64,000 nt of DNA, taken from NCBI GenBank assembly GCA_024516155.1, contig JAJJXM010000009.1, forward strand, positions 186,001 to 250,000, read 5' to 3'. Source of the DNA: Pyronema omphalodes. Its lineage: Eukaryota > Ascomycota > Pezizomycetes > Pezizales > Pyronemataceae. The position numbers were made by a program, and so were the translations under genes. Below the pieces are notes generated by a model. It was not told where the DNA came from. It saw only the letters and a program-made list of their open reading frames with translations, and ran no database searches. This document shows, one piece after another, positions 24,217 to 36,817 of the stretch (positions within the stretch are counted from its first letter, which is position 1; every line of letters starts with the position of its first letter).

Positions 24217-25165
24217 TTTGGAAGCGTGGGGATGCATTTTAGGGCGTAGTGTGGGGGTTGCTTTTTTTGTCTTTTGTTTTTTTAATTTTTTTTTTTGTTA
24301 CAGGTTGGGGGTTGATATCATTTGGGAATTTTGGTTTGGGGGACAGAAGAATTGATGTGATGTTTGGATGTGATACGTCTAACTTACGCTGTGCGTTTTT
24401 TGCAAAGACATAAATTATATGCTGAGAAATTTCAAGCTTTAAAAGTAGTAGTATCATGAGGCTTCATAGCTTGCCAGTTTGAATTATCTATTTCTACCAC
24501 GATTTACACAGCTCTGTTTTGTTCAGCAAAAACTCGGTGGTGGGGGTAGCTTGGTTACGACTCAGATATCTTGGTATAATTAGCTAGGTGAAAGGACCGG
24601 CTAAACATTCAAGGCCAAAAGCAAAAATCATATTGTTAAGGCAGGCATATTAAGATAGTACAGTAGTATTCTACTCTAACCCTGATTTACAGTCAGATGT
24701 AGTACTTGGTAGTTTCTTCGCACACCGGCATTCTGTCAGCATTTTAAATTTCATTAGGTCACGCGACTCCAGAAAATCACCGTTACAGCTAGAACCAAGC
24801 TGGGACAGCAATTAGGATGGATACAATATGTATTGAATACTTGGAAAGATCCAAACACAGAACCTCCCCGAAAATACGTATCTGGGTATATGTGTTTCAA
24901 AAAATTGTGATTGTATTCCAGAGCCGTGAAAATGAGTTTAGGATAAGAATACCCCCAGCATAAGTATGTCGTATGTTGTTGCCCGTATATATCAACCCAG
25001 CTCAAAATCAACCGTATCACATAGCAGCCGGATCCATGTCTCTATTTGGAACCAATTCCTTTTAAGCCCTCCTATAATGTACACAGATACCCCATTTCTC
25101 TATCGTAGTTCCAATCCAGTCCCCTGGGGTTCCTTTTAATCACCTCCGGATCACCGGTATATTCC
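24217..25165. other. Convergent 3' intergenic region
   Basis: It lies between the 3' ends of the 906-aa protein gene and the mL58 gene. It has T-rich runs just after 24250, likely the 3' UTR. A minus-strand 88-codon frame at 25020-24754 has no supporting signal. Confidence 0.6.
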
Positions 25166-25747
25166 TTACAATCCATCCGCACCACCCCATCCAGCCCGTC
25201 TCTTCTGCCTCTCCGCTCTTGCACCAGTCCTCTTGGTACCCCATCTGTTCTTGATGTGCTCCGCCCTCTTAGCCATCTCAGCAATCCGCTGCTCCGACGC
25301 CTGGCAGACAATTCCAACAAATAAAGTCGAGCAGTTGAACTCCTTCGCCAATCTCGTTCTTGGCCATTCCGCGGGATTTGCCGCACGTAGCTCTCTCATG
25401 CGCTGCATATCCGACTCGGTAAGGTGGTATGTCTTCTCGTAGGGCTCTCTAAGCGGGGGTGGTAGCGTCGCGGCGGTCTTCTCCTGGCCTTGGAAGAGAG
25501 AGTGACGAGCATCGTTCTTTGGTAGGAAGATCTCGGGGGTCATCAAGGGAGTCGGCGCCGAGGAGGGAGGGTTGTAGATGATGTGGTCGGCGCTGGGAGA
25601 CGCGGAGTCAAGGATCATGGAGGGGTGAGGACGGAGTCGAAGCAACTTGGTGAGACGACGAGACGAGGCAGCATTACGGACCTGGATCTTGGAGACCGCA
25701 GGAACCGGCGCGAGCGTACGCCGTAGGACGGTGGTGAAGGCGTTCAT
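25166..25747 (-). CDS. MRPL20: Mitochondrial large-subunit ribosomal protein mL58 (Mrpl20 family)
   Basis: Single exon, 193 aa. The first 30 residues are basic and Ser/Ala-rich (VLRRTLAPVPAVSK, NAASSRRLTKLLRLR), as in a mitochondrial targeting peptide. The core LREPYEKTYHLTESDMQRMR, then PAEWPRTRLAKEFNCSTLFVG and a basic C-terminus (IKNRWGTKRTGARAERQKRR), matches the fungal MRP-L20 family. This is a fungal-specific component of the mitoribosome large subunit. Length is normal for filamentous fungi. Its 3' end faces the 906-aa protein gene; upstream is an AT-rich gene-poor stretch. An intron is neither needed nor seen. Confidence 0.9.
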   Translation of the reverse strand: MNAFTTVLRRTLAPVPAVSKIQVRNAASSRRLTKLLRLRPHPSMILDSASPSADHIIYNPPSSAPTPLMTPEIFLPKNDARHSLFQGQEKTAATLPPPLREPYEKTYHLTESDMQRMRELRAANPAEWPRTRLAKEFNCSTLFVGIVCQASEQRIAEMAKRAEHIKNRWGTKRTGARAERQKRRAGWGGADGL

Positions 25748-27460
25748 GGTGCTGCGAGGGCGGAAAGAGCTGCTCGTAAACGGTGGTGTTAAGGTACGCC
25801 GGGAAAGATTTTAGGACTGGTGATGGCTTGGCGTGGGTTGGGGTTGCGCGCGGGGTACGCTAGTGAGCGGGTTATGGAATTGGGGATAAGGCTGTGGACT
25901 CGCACCAGCAGATGATACAGTGTTTAGTGTCAATTTCTTGACTGCACTTAACACGAATACATTTCTTATGACAAAGTATTAAAAATAATGGTAAATTTTG
26001 CGCCTCTTAGGCCACTTAAGTAACTCGGCTCGTTCCCGTCAAATGACATCGTATCGAAATCCGGATATTTTCATAATTTGCTTTCCAGTTCGGATAGGCA
26101 CTTGGTCAATTATAAATTATCTATTCACGAGATACTTATTACGCGTACGAACAGATAACTGTTATTGGATAACTTTCATGTTTAATTACTGTACAGATGG
26201 TTGTCGTGTCCAAGAGATTTTGACTTTCTATGTACTGAATTTCATCACTAAATCTTGAGTCATTTGATTTCTTCTACGAATGTGTTCAACGACACATAAT
26301 TTCTTTAGACTGTCTATTTAGCTTAACACTGATGTATCTTCTTCTTTATAACTCCCTACATCGATCGCAGGAATAACTTTACCACTTATCCCTCATTATG
26401 AATGATCTATAAAACTTGTAATTGTTTCACCTATTAGGCCTTTCTATTCCCAACCCTATTTCTATCATGAACTTCGTCTGTCTCCGTCTTTATGTACGTT
26501 CTTAATGTCCATGACTTGTATCTGTCCCCAAGGACAAATTTTCTGTGCTTCAACATCCATATATGATGTGTCCGTCCTACTACCATATAAACTTCGCCCA
26601 AGAAACCATACTTTCACCCAGATGGACAACAGTACTGAATTGACATGCAAGTAGTTTAACATGAACAATATCCAATCGCCTGTGATAGCACTGATCATTG
26701 ATGTAGACGTTTTGGCTTTGAATGTATTAGAAAAATACTACCGAATGGCAACAAGGAAACTCCTTATCATGCTTACTATATTACGGCTGTCTGATGTGAT
26801 AGTTTTTGATGGCTGAAAATGCTTACTTAGATTTACAAAGGTTTCCAATGCACTTCCCTACCACGTCTTTGTAACATCTCTTAACTCATCTCCTTATAAT
26901 GATCTTCGTCACTCTTCTTTCTGTTTCTGTCTTCCAATTCCCCAGTCATCGGGGCCAATTTATTTCAGCATCTATTTAAACACTTACAAACGCCGATTTT
27001 TGCCGCAAAATAATCGTATGATATGTCGAGTGAGAATATGAGTTGCATGGCCCAAAGAAAGATAGCAAAGAAGTCCTTCCGTAAGTAGAGGTATATCGAG
27101 GTGTGGACTACTAAAACCAAATAAAAACGCATTCTGAAATTATGTATAGTTCCACCATCTCTATTAGAAAACCAATAGAACGTTCTCATCACTAACATTA
27201 TGCCTATGAAATACGGGAATAATAAGAAACAGAAAGATTCCGCGCCGAATGTTTTTCCACGCAAAGTCTATTCATCAGCTACAGCCGAAATACTTATAAA
27301 AAATATAGCCTCATTTCCCCATTATGATGTCCGCTAAAAATACCATCTATAATAGACCCTTCTTCCACCCGCTCTAATCCGCACCGAAAATCAAATCTAG
27401 TACCTGTCCTCAATCCATCAAGCAAACAAGCAAACAAGACAGCCATCATAACATCCCAAA
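25748..27460. other. AT-rich gene-poor stretch, possibly a decayed repeat
   Basis: From about 25920 to 27350 the base composition is visibly more AT-rich than the flanks. Frames here (for example 99 codons at 27264-26965 minus and 77 at 26698-26465 minus) are rich in Phe/Tyr/Ile and have no known motifs. No terminal repeats or transposase motifs were seen. It could be a mutated old element or just AT-rich spacer. Confidence 0.45.
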
Positions 27461-28110
27461 TTACCCAAGAAGAGTTTTGTCACAACCCTCATAACCCTCC
27501 AACCTACAGCACCTCAAACTCCTTGCTTTCTCGTTCTGGTGAGGTTCCAGACTAGGCACAGACGCGCTGTTATGATGTAGATAATTAGTCTCTATGCCTA
27601 ATATATCAAGAAGCCCTGGATGTTGTGTCTGGGTATACTATACTTACGTGGAATTATTCATAGAACAAGGTGTAAATAGTCCCGTTCCGGATTTACAATC
27701 CAGTTCTTTATAGAAAGTGCAGCATCCCCAGTTGATTTTATAATTCACAATACTATAATAATTTATCAGTATTTATTCTCAATCCTCAATACCACATCCT
27801 ACTATCCACCCCCCCCCCCCCCCCCTCCCCCCAAGCCCAACCCCGCATTAAGAAAAAGGAAAAGCAAAAGGAAAACTCACGCTCTATCAAAATCCTGATC
27901 AAGATTATAACACGTAGCATGAGTTCTGAGTTTACTCTCGCATTTTTTACCGTTTTTTGTCCTGCAGTATTCGACTTTGACGGGGGCTTCGTTCCAGCTG
28001 GCAGTACTGTTTAGGGAGTGGGATTCCTCGAGGTTCTGTGGTGTTGCTGATGCGAAGAAGAGGAATGTTGCGAGGTTTACGAAGAGGAGGAATGGGGCTG
28101 GGGCGAACAT
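27461..28110 (-). CDS. Small cysteine-rich secreted protein, paralogue A
   Basis: Exons 28110-27881, 27752-27648 and 27566-27461, giving 146 aa; both introns are phase 2 (128 bp with GTGAGT; 81 bp with GTAAGT). A signal peptide of about 22 residues (PFLLFVNLATFLFFASA before TPQ) is followed by a mature part with ten cysteines at 49, 57, 67, 87, 88, 96, 106, 131, 132 and 140. Each exon contributes one (C)C-x7-C unit. Paralogue B, 0.6 kb upstream, has the same exon phases, a same-length middle exon (105 nt) and nearly the same cysteine spacing. Such proteins are commonly effectors, antimicrobial or surface proteins in fungi, but nothing here fixes a role. The first intron carries a 17-base homopolymer. 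Splice joins were chosen by comparison of the two copies. Confidence 0.82.
27809..27825. repeat. Run of 17 C inside intron 1 of paralogue A
   Basis: C homopolymer on the plus strand, so G in the pre-mRNA; absent from the equivalent intron of paralogue B. Confidence 0.9.
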
Positions 28111-28701
28111 TGCGGATGATGTATAAAAGCGAGGGCGGTTGTTGTGGGTTGAATGGAAGTTGGATTAACAATAGCTGCGATGTTCTATGACGGGTATGTA
28201 ACTGTAGGGGATAAGCGAATGATGCAATCTAAGAGAATAACAAGCAAATGATGGACTCTTATAGAAAAAAAGGTACAGTATGTGGTTCTAGAAAAGAGTT
28301 GAAGCGTCATAAAGCCTTCTGAACGTGTGATTACTGTATTCATCCCGCAAGTGTATTTTTTCTTATCACTAAGCATAATCATACCTTACATCGTCAGGTC
28401 TTCGCATGGAAAATAGAGAGGTATTTGTTCCAGTCACGTCAGCAGTTATGCCACAATTACAGGGCTAATCGCTTTCCTATCGATTTCTTTATCGGCCTGG
28501 ACATCGATTATATGAGATATGTATATAGCGTCCATCAATCAATAAATTAATAACGATAGATTTCTCGGATATAAAACAAACCCCTCTCTAACTAGCTCTA
28601 ATCCAAACTAGAAAGCAAATACAGTAGCTCCCTCCAATGCATTATAAAAAAGAAAGAAAAAAGAAAAAAAAAAGAAAACCCGCAGTCAGAATTCCCAAAA
28701 A
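28111..28701. other. Spacer between the tandem secreted-protein genes, with duplicated promoter block
   Basis: Upstream of gene A, about 28140-28330, there is sequence closely matching the region upstream of gene B (about 29360-29570). It includes a shared block around GTTCTATGACGGGT and GGGGATAAGCGAATGATGC. The duplication therefore included the promoter. The remainder holds nothing recognisable. Confidence 0.7.
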
Positions 28702-29320
28702 TTACTCAATAAGCTTTGTACAACCCGCATCACCCTCCAATCTACAGCACCTAAAACTCCTTGCCTTCTCCGCCAATTTAGGTTCTAACTGAGCCATATA
28801 AGCGCTATTATGATATAATCAGCCTTTGAATTCACCGTATCAAGCAGTCATAAAAAGTACTTACGTTTTATCCTTCGTAGCACAAGGTTTAAAGATTGCC
28901 GTTCCGGGTTTACAACCCAAGTCTTCATAGAAAGTGCAACATCCCCAAGCGATTTGATAACTCACAATTCTGTTATTATATATCAGTTATTATCCTGTAA
29001 TATCAAATACTATCACCCATTCACCCCCTCCACTCCACCTCCGCCACAAGGAAAAGGAAAAGGAAAACTTACGCTTGATCAAAGGAATCAAGATTATAAC
29101 ACCAGGCATGAATTCTCGGTTGATCCTCACATCTTGCACCATTCTTTTTCTTGCAGTATCTAACATCGACGGGCACTTCATCCCACTTTGTAGGGGGAGC
29201 TCTTGAAGCTTGGCGTTTGCTTAGAGCGCGGGAATCTTCATGATCCTGGGGTGTTGCTGATGTAAAGGGGAGGAATGTTGCGAGGTTCAAGAATAGGAGA
29301 AAGATAGCTGGGGCAAGCAT
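28702..29320 (-). CDS. Small cysteine-rich secreted protein, paralogue B
   Basis: Exons 29320-29073, 28969-28865 and 28804-28702, giving 151 aa; introns are 103 and 60 bp with GTAAGT donors, both phase 2. A signal peptide (IFLLFLNLATFLPFTSA, about residues 1-22) precedes TPQ. A dibasic KR at 35-36 (LSKR|QASR) could be a Kex2-type processing site and is missing in paralogue A. Ten cysteines lie at 56, 64, 74, 93, 94, 102, 112, 137, 138 and 146. The start at 29320 was chosen because it gives a signal peptide aligned with paralogue A; the open frame continues upstream without a better start. The function is unknown; secretion and disulfide bonding are inferred from the leader and cysteines. Confidence 0.85.
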
Positions 29321-30182
29321 TTTGCGGAGTGTACAACAAGGAGGGGGCGAGGGAGGGAAGTTGTATTTAGGTTGAACGGAAGGGAAGTTAGATTGGTAGG
29401 GTATGTAACAGCCCCGGGGAAGTTCTATGACGGGTGTGCAACAGTAGGGGATAAGCGAATGATGCGGTCTAAGGAAGGAAAAAAAAACAGGCAGACGATG
29501 GGATCTTGTACTGTAGTTTGTAAAAGAAGATGGGTTGGTTCGCGAAAGGAGTTGAAGCGCCACGGGGGGGCTTAGAAAATGTGGGATTAAGTTGTAGGCT
29601 AGTAGTCGCTTGGTATGTTTTCGGGAATTTTCAAACGACCAGGAATATCGAAATCCATTTCCCGTAATCTGGGAACCGTGCGCCAATGGGGCGGCTAAGA
29701 TATGATTCAGCTTTTATTCAATATTTCCGCAACAAACTGTGGTGAATTTTGAGCTTTCGGCCCCTTTTCGCAGTTTTGGGGCTTTCGGCATGCCGGCCCT
29801 ACGAGATGATTAGTTTTTGTTGCCTGCCGATTCTGGCCTCGTTTAGCGCCGACCTAATCTAACGCATTTCCCCGCATGATTTCTCGCTCACACAACCCTG
29901 TACTGAAATTACTAATCTTGGATTAGTAAAGACAAACAGTTACAGCAAACGCCATGTAACCTCAAATTGATTGTAACAGATCTCGCTATATTGACCAACG
30001 CCAAATAAACCTGAATATACAAGAATTCAAAATACAAAACAAGCAGTGTGTAACGTAAGTAATACAAAATCCTTTTTAACCCCGAAATCACCTTTTTCCT
30101 CCTTGAAAATGCACCTTAAACTTTCAGCAATCAATACCTACGTAACTTGATGACGTATCCCAACAACTCTAAAAATAGTAAA
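29321..30182. other. Intergenic: promoter of paralogue B and 3' flank of GLT1
   Basis: About 29360-29570 is the duplicated promoter block shared with paralogue A. Nothing recognisable is seen from 29600 to 30180. Confidence 0.6.
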
Positions 30183-33100
30183 CTAGTTTGCCGCAACCAC
30201 AACCTGAGGCGCAGGCGCCGCTCTACCACGCCCAAGCAACTCCAAAGCCCCATTTGAGCGCTGAATAATTCCTCCAGTAACCGGGAGACGGGTAGAGTGC
30301 ATCAAGTACTCGTCAACCTCTCTAGCACACTGTCTTCCTTCATTGATACCCCTATGGTTCATTAGCCTTTATCCATCCCCCCTCATCAAAAAGTGGAAAC
30401 TTACCAAACAATCAACGACTGTCCGCGTCTACAATCACCTGCGGCAAACACACCAGGCTCGGAGGTAAGGTAGCTTCCGTTGGCAGTCTTGACGTTAGAT
30501 CTTCCATCTCTCTCCAAATCTCCCAAAGCTTTATCCTCAGGTCCGAGGAAACCCATTGATAAAAGAACCATATCGGCGGGGAAGAACTTCTCCGATCCTT
30601 CAACAGTCTTCATATCCCATCCACCACGAGCAGATCTCTGCCACTCCACCTTAACGGTGTTGATTCCAATCACGTTGCCATTTTCATCACCAACAAACTC
30701 CTTAGACGCGATACAGAACTCTCTTGGGTCGCGGCCGTACTTAGCCTGGACTTCAGAGTGTCCGTAGTCAACACGGAAGATACGGGGCCACTGAGGCCAT
30801 GGGTTATCCCTAGCACGTTCACTGGGAGGCTGAGGAAGCAACTCGAAGTTAACAACACTCTTGGCACCATGACGGACGGCGGTTCCGATACAGTCGTTTC
30901 CAGTGTCTCCACCTCCAATGACGATAACATGCTTGTCCTTGGCAGAGATGTATTTTCCGTCCTCCAAGTTCGAGTCCAGCAAGCCCTTGGTGTTAGAGTG
31001 TAAGTAAGTCATAGCGTAGTCAATACCGTTGAGGTTACGGCCAGGGATATTGAGGTTTCTGGGAACCGTAGCACCGGTAGCGACAATAACAGCGTCGTTC
31101 TCAGCCTTCAGATCAGCCATAGTGATATCCTTTCCAACTTCAACATTGGTCTTGAATACAATTCCTTCGGCGGCGAGCAAGTCGATACGGCGCTGGAGAA
31201 CGTTCTTGTCAAGCTTCATGTTCGGAATTCCATACATCATCAAACCACCAATACGGTCATGACGCTCGTAAACAGTGACAAGGTGGCCGGCTTTGTTGAG
31301 CTGATCAGCAGCTGCCATACCCGCGGGTCCAGATCCAATGATAGCGATCTTCTTTCCAGTGCGGTTAGCAGGGATATTGGGAACGATCCAGCCCTCCTCA
31401 AAGGCGCGGTCAATAATGGCACATTCGATAGATTTGATACCAACGGGGTCCTCATTAATTCCGAGGACACAAGATCCCTCACATGGGGCGGGGCAGACAC
31501 GGCCGGTAACCTCAGGGAAGTTGTTAGTAGCTGCAAGAGCAAAGTAGGCGTCCTTCCATTTGTTCTGGAAAACGAGGTTGTTCCATTTGGGGATGACGTT
31601 GGAGATAGGACATCCGGTGTCAGACTGACAGAAGGGAACTCCACAGTCCATACAACGAGCGGACTGGTGCTTAAGTCCATCTGGATCCAAACGACGGTTG
31701 AGCTCAGCCCAATCCTTGACACGAGTCTTGGGGTTACGGTATTTCTCAGAGCGGCGGTTGTAGAGCATGAATCCCTTAGTCTTGTTGAGGACTAAGGTTG
31801 ACTTCTTCTTCAAGGCGTTAACATCGGGAATACTGTCCTCCAAGTCGGTCATAGGAGCTTCATGCTTGTGCTTGGTCTCCTTCTTAACATTGTCCTTAGT
31901 AGGCTCAAGCTGAGCCTGAAGCTCGGCAGGAATACCAGCGGGGAAAGCCTTAGCCAAAGCAGCCTTTTGAGCATCGAGCTCCAAGATACGCTTGTAGTCA
32001 GTGGGAAGAACCTTGACAAATCTCGTCAGAGCTTTCCTGAAGTCCAAAAGGATCCTCTTGGCAATCTCAGATCCAGTGTAGTGGTAGTGATCCTCAATGA
32101 GTCCACGAACGAAAGAAATCTCCAATGGGTCGGAAAGTCCAGAAAGCTCCACCATCTCCGTATTGACCTTATTCCGGAAGTTATTCTTGAAATCAAGAAC
32201 ATATGCAATACCTCCAGACATACCGGCCGCGAAGTTACGACCAGTCTCTCCGAGGATAATGACACGACCTCCAGTCATGTACTCACATCCGTGATCACCG
32301 ACACCCTCAACAACGGCGATGGCACCGGAGTTACGGACACAGAAACGTTCAGCCGCGATTCCGCTGAAGAATGCAGATCCAGAAGTAGCTCCGTAAAGAC
32401 AGACATTACCAACGATAACGTTCTCCTCAGCTTTGAAGGGCGAGTTGCGGGGTGGGTAGATGGAAATACGACCTCCGGAGAGACCCTTTCCGACGTAATC
32501 GTTGGCATCACCCTCAAGCTCCAAGCTTACACCAGGAGCGAGGAAGGCTCCAAAAGATTGTCCAGCAGAACCCTTAAGACTGACATGGACGGAGTCATCT
32601 GCGAGACCAGCTTCTCCCTTGGCTTTGGAGATCTTGTAAGAAAGAGTAGCTCCAAGTGCACGGTCAGTGTTGACAACCTCGGCGTCGACTCTGCTAGGAA
32701 TACCCTTGGCGATGGTATCCTCAGCCTCCTCAATGAACTTATTATCCAAACGCAAGTGAAGACGATGGTCCTGCTTTCTAACGTTGAAAGTGGCAACACC
32801 TGGGCGAAGGGTATGAGCCGGAGTAAGAATACGGCTAAGGTCAATGTTTTTAGTCTTGTTGGTCAAAAGATCCTTGCGAACAAAGAGCTTCTCTGAGTGT
32901 CCAACCATCTCGTTGATGGTGCGGAAACCAAGCTTAGCCATAATAGATCTGAGCTCGTTGGCGACATAGTAAAAGAAGTTGATGACATGTTCGGGGGTAC
33001 CAGTGAACTTCTTACGGAGCTCGGGGTCTTGGGTAGCGATACCCACAGGGCAAGTGTTCAAGTGACATTTCCTCATCATGATACAACCCATGGCGATAAG

Positions 33101-36100
33101 AGGAGTGGTGGCAAACCCATACTCCTCGGCTCCAAGCAAACAGGCAATGGCTACATCACGACCAGTTCGAAGCTGTCCATCAGTCTCAACGACAACACGT
33201 CCACGAAGATCGTTAAGAACCAAAGTCTGGTGAGTCTCGGCCAATCCAAGCTCCCAAGGAACTCCGGCGTACTTGATACCAGTCCATCTGGATGCACCGG
33301 TACCACCATCGTGTCCGGAAATCAAGATGTGGTCTGCCTTCGCCTTTGCGACACCGGAAGCGACAATACCGACTCCAGTTTCAGATACAAGCTTGACGGA
33401 GACTCTGGCACGAGGGTTGGCACATTTAAGATCGTAAATGAGCTGTTTCAAATCCTCAATGGAGTAAATATCGTGATGAGGCGGGGGCGAAATAAGACCG
33501 ACTCCAGGTGTAGAATGTCTAGTCTTAGCAATTGACTGCGAGACCTTATGACCCGGCAATTCTCCTCCTTCTCCAGGCTTCGCTCCTTGAGCCATCTTGA
33601 TCTGAAGCTGATCAGAGTCGGCGATGTAGGAAGAAGTGACACCGAAACGTCCAGAAGCAACCTGCTTGATTGCAGATCGCATGGTGTCACCGTTCTTCAT
33701 AACCTTAGATCTTTCGGCATCTTCTCCTCCTTCTCCGGTGTTGGATTTTCCACCCAATCGGTTCATTGCAATAGCCAAAGTCGAGTGAGACTCCATGGAG
33801 ATGGAACCATAGGACATGGCTCCGGTACAGAAACGGCGGACAATCTCAGTCCAGGGTTCAACTTCGTCAATGTGGATTTCCTTAGATGATTTATAGTCGA
33901 AGTCGAGCATGCCTCGGAGGGTACAGTTTTTGATTTGCTCGTAGGCAGACAGGGAGTAGGCCTGGTAGGACTTGTCGTTCTTATTGCGGACTGCATCTTG
34001 GACGTTCGCGATGGATGCAGGGTCGTTGACGTGGGCCTCTCCTCCATCGCGCCAGTGGTACTCTCCAGTCTCTGGGAGTCCCGGGACATTGATGATCTCT
34101 CTGGTAGGGTATCCGGCCTCGTGGAAAGCAAACGCGTCCTGTGCAATAGTCTCGAAGGTAATACCCTTGATTCTGCAAGCGGTTCCGGTGAAACATCTAT
34201 CAACGACAGAATCATCTACACCAAGGGCTTCAAAGATCTGAGCTCCCTTGTAAGACGCAAGAGTAGAAATTCCCATCTTAGACATAACCTTGAGAATACC
34301 TCCATCGACGGAGTGCTGGTAGTTCTCAATAATTGTCTTGTCGGACAGTCCTCCGCGGATCAAGTTCTCGCGGTTCATCTTGAGAATACACTCTAATGCG
34401 AGGTAAGGACAGATACCGTCTGCTCCGTAACCCAAGAGAACACACATGTGCTGAACCTCACGAGCCTCAGCAGTCTCGATGATGATCGCAACCGCGGCAC
34501 GCTTCCTATTGCGAACCAAATGGTGGTGAACAGCACCGCAAGCAACGAGAGCAGAGACGGCCACACGGTCTGCAGAGGTGGCACGGTCAGAGAGGATGAT
34601 GATTTTGACGTCGTCCTTGAGAGCATCAGTTGCCTGCTCACAGATGGAGTCAAGGGCCTCGGTGTATCCAGCCACTCCGTTGGCCTTGGGGAAGGTAATG
34701 TCAATCTTCTTTACACCCCATGACTTGTCAACCTGCTGGATATTGCTGATAGTGTTGAATTCCTCGAGAGAAAGAATAGGAGAAGTGAGGAGCAAGCGGT
34801 GGCACTGGCTAGGGTCCATCTCAAGAAGGTTTCCTTGAGGCCCAACATAGCATTCGAGTGACATGACGATAGCCTCACGAATGGGGTCAATGGGTGGGTT
34901 GGTGACCTGGGCGAAGAGCTGGCGGAAGTATTCGTACAATAGACGGGGGGCCTTTGCTAGACAGGCGAGGGGAGAATCGTTACCCATGGAACCTAGGGAC
35001 TCCTTCGAATCTGCGGCCTGTGATTGGGTCTTGTTAAATCGTGGTTTTTGGCATGATTGCAGATTGGCGACTTACCATAGGACCTAGAAGCAAGGTTACC
35101 TGCTCGTAGGAATATCCGAAGGCAAGGAGACGTTTGTCCATGGAAAGACGAACATCATCGAGCGCAACATCAAGGGTCACATCACTACTCTTCAACTGAT
35201 CGCGAATCTTGCTAACGGTAAGTAACTGCTCATCTGACCACTGTCTAAAGTCGAATCTAGAAGACACCTGAGCCTTCAATTCTCTGTCATCGACGATACG
35301 TCCTTCAACAGTATCAACAAGCAACATTCTTCCGGGCTGCAGTCTACCCTTCTGAATGATCTTCTCGGAAGGGATTGAGATAGTTCCAACTTCAGACGCA
35401 CAAATGATACGGTCGTCGTCGGTCACGTAGAATCTACATGGTCTCAAACCGTTTCTGTCCAAGTTGGCACCACAGTATCTTCCATCAGCGAACGTGAATA
35501 GAGCCGGTCCATCCCAAGGCTCCATCAAGCAAGCTGCCCATTCATAGAATGCAGCTTTCTTAGGGTCAACATCAGCGTTGTCTTGCCAAGCTTCAGGAAC
35601 CATCATCATGATGGCCTCTGGTAGTGACAGAACCCCGTTGATAACCAAGAGTTCTAATACGTTATCAAAAGCAGCGGAATCAGATCCTCCTTCTTCAATA
35701 ATTGGGTACAGACGCTCAAGTTCTTCACCAAAGAATGTGGACTTCATGACACCTTCCCGGGCACGCATCCAGTTCTTGTTTCCCCGCAAAGTATTGATTT
35801 CACCTAGGAGAATTTAGCCGTGAAACGTGGGTACTGGGATATATGCAAAGGGTTATACCGTTGTGTGCAGCCCATCTCAGCGGCTGCGCACGATCCCAAC
35901 TGGGGAAGGTGTTGGTAGAGAATCGGGAGTGTACCAAGGCAAAGTAAACCTCGTAGTTAACATTCACCAAATCATGGTAGTAAGAGTAAACTTGCACCGG
36001 TGCCAACTGTCCCTTGTATACGATGTTCTTGCTCGATAGCGAGCAGATGTAAAACCACTTGTGTAGTCCGATCTCTCGTGTGCTGACTTTTCGAAGGATA

Positions 36101-36817
36101 TAAAGCTGTCTTTCGAATCTCTTTTCATCGAAGGATCCCTCTTCCCTCTTCTCTGGGGATTCGCCATCACCGTAGTATTCCCGTAGAACAACGAAAGGCT
36201 GTAGAATAATCGGTTCTCTTGATAACGCCGCCGGTCCAAGAATTGTGCTATCGTGGGGTACCTCTCTCCAGTGAAGGATCCGTAAACCCAGAGACTCGGC
36301 AATCTCCTCAAACTGTGCCTTACTCTCCGCAAGAATCTCTTGGTCGGGTTTGAAAAACACATTTCCAACAGCATACTCCCCCTTTTGCGGTAAGCTAATA
36401 CCGGTTTGTCCTTGTAGCTCCTTGATGAAAAACTTGTGCGGGATGGAGGTCATGATACCGGCTCCGTCTCCATCACGAGCATCTGATCCCACTGCTCCTC
36501 TGTGGGTCATGTTGCATAGTAGGCTTCGTGCATCGCTGAGAATCTTGTGTGAAGCAACACCCTTGATATTGCTATTCCATAGTCAGCTTATGATTACTTG
36601 TGATAGCTGTGAGAGCCATGATAGCTCGACAAAGTTCTAGATGGACCTACGCAGCAAATCCTACACCACATGCGTCTTTTTCATTGTCAGGGTCATAGAG
36701 ACCCTGCTTCATCGGTAGGGTCCCTGCCCATGAGTGGTTCTCTGGTGACTCTTGGTAGTCATAGATATGTGTGACCTCCTCCGGTTGATCGATCTCGGGT
36801 TCGTAAATAGAGTCCAT
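30183..36817 (-). CDS. GLT1: NADH-dependent glutamate synthase (GOGAT)
   Basis: Five exons: 36817-36651, 36571-35859, 35803-35076, 35017-30405 and 30351-30183, giving 2129 aa. It converts 2-oxoglutarate and glutamine to two glutamates with NADH, the second half of ammonium assimilation. Order: a propeptide of about 49 residues; Cys50 in KDACGVGF, the N-terminal nucleophile of the class II amidotransferase; the central FMN half with a 3Fe-4S motif (Cys1181, 1187 and 1192 in CIMMRKCHLNTCPVG); the all-beta GXGXG-type domain; and a GltD-like small-subunit region. The latter has RCMDCGVPFCQSDTGCP (about 1655), FAD site IIGSGPAGMA (about 1763) and nucleotide site VIGGGDTGND (about 1905). All key residues are intact and the length is normal. 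Introns are 79, 55, 58 and 53 bp. The last exon encodes GINEGRQCAREVDEYL. Antisense open frames here are shadows. Confidence 0.97.

Noticed and set aside
31259..33889. Long plus-strand open frames (up to 344 codons) antisense to GLT1
   Set aside because: They overlap an intact, strongly conserved gene on the other strand and have no motifs; they are codon-bias shadows.
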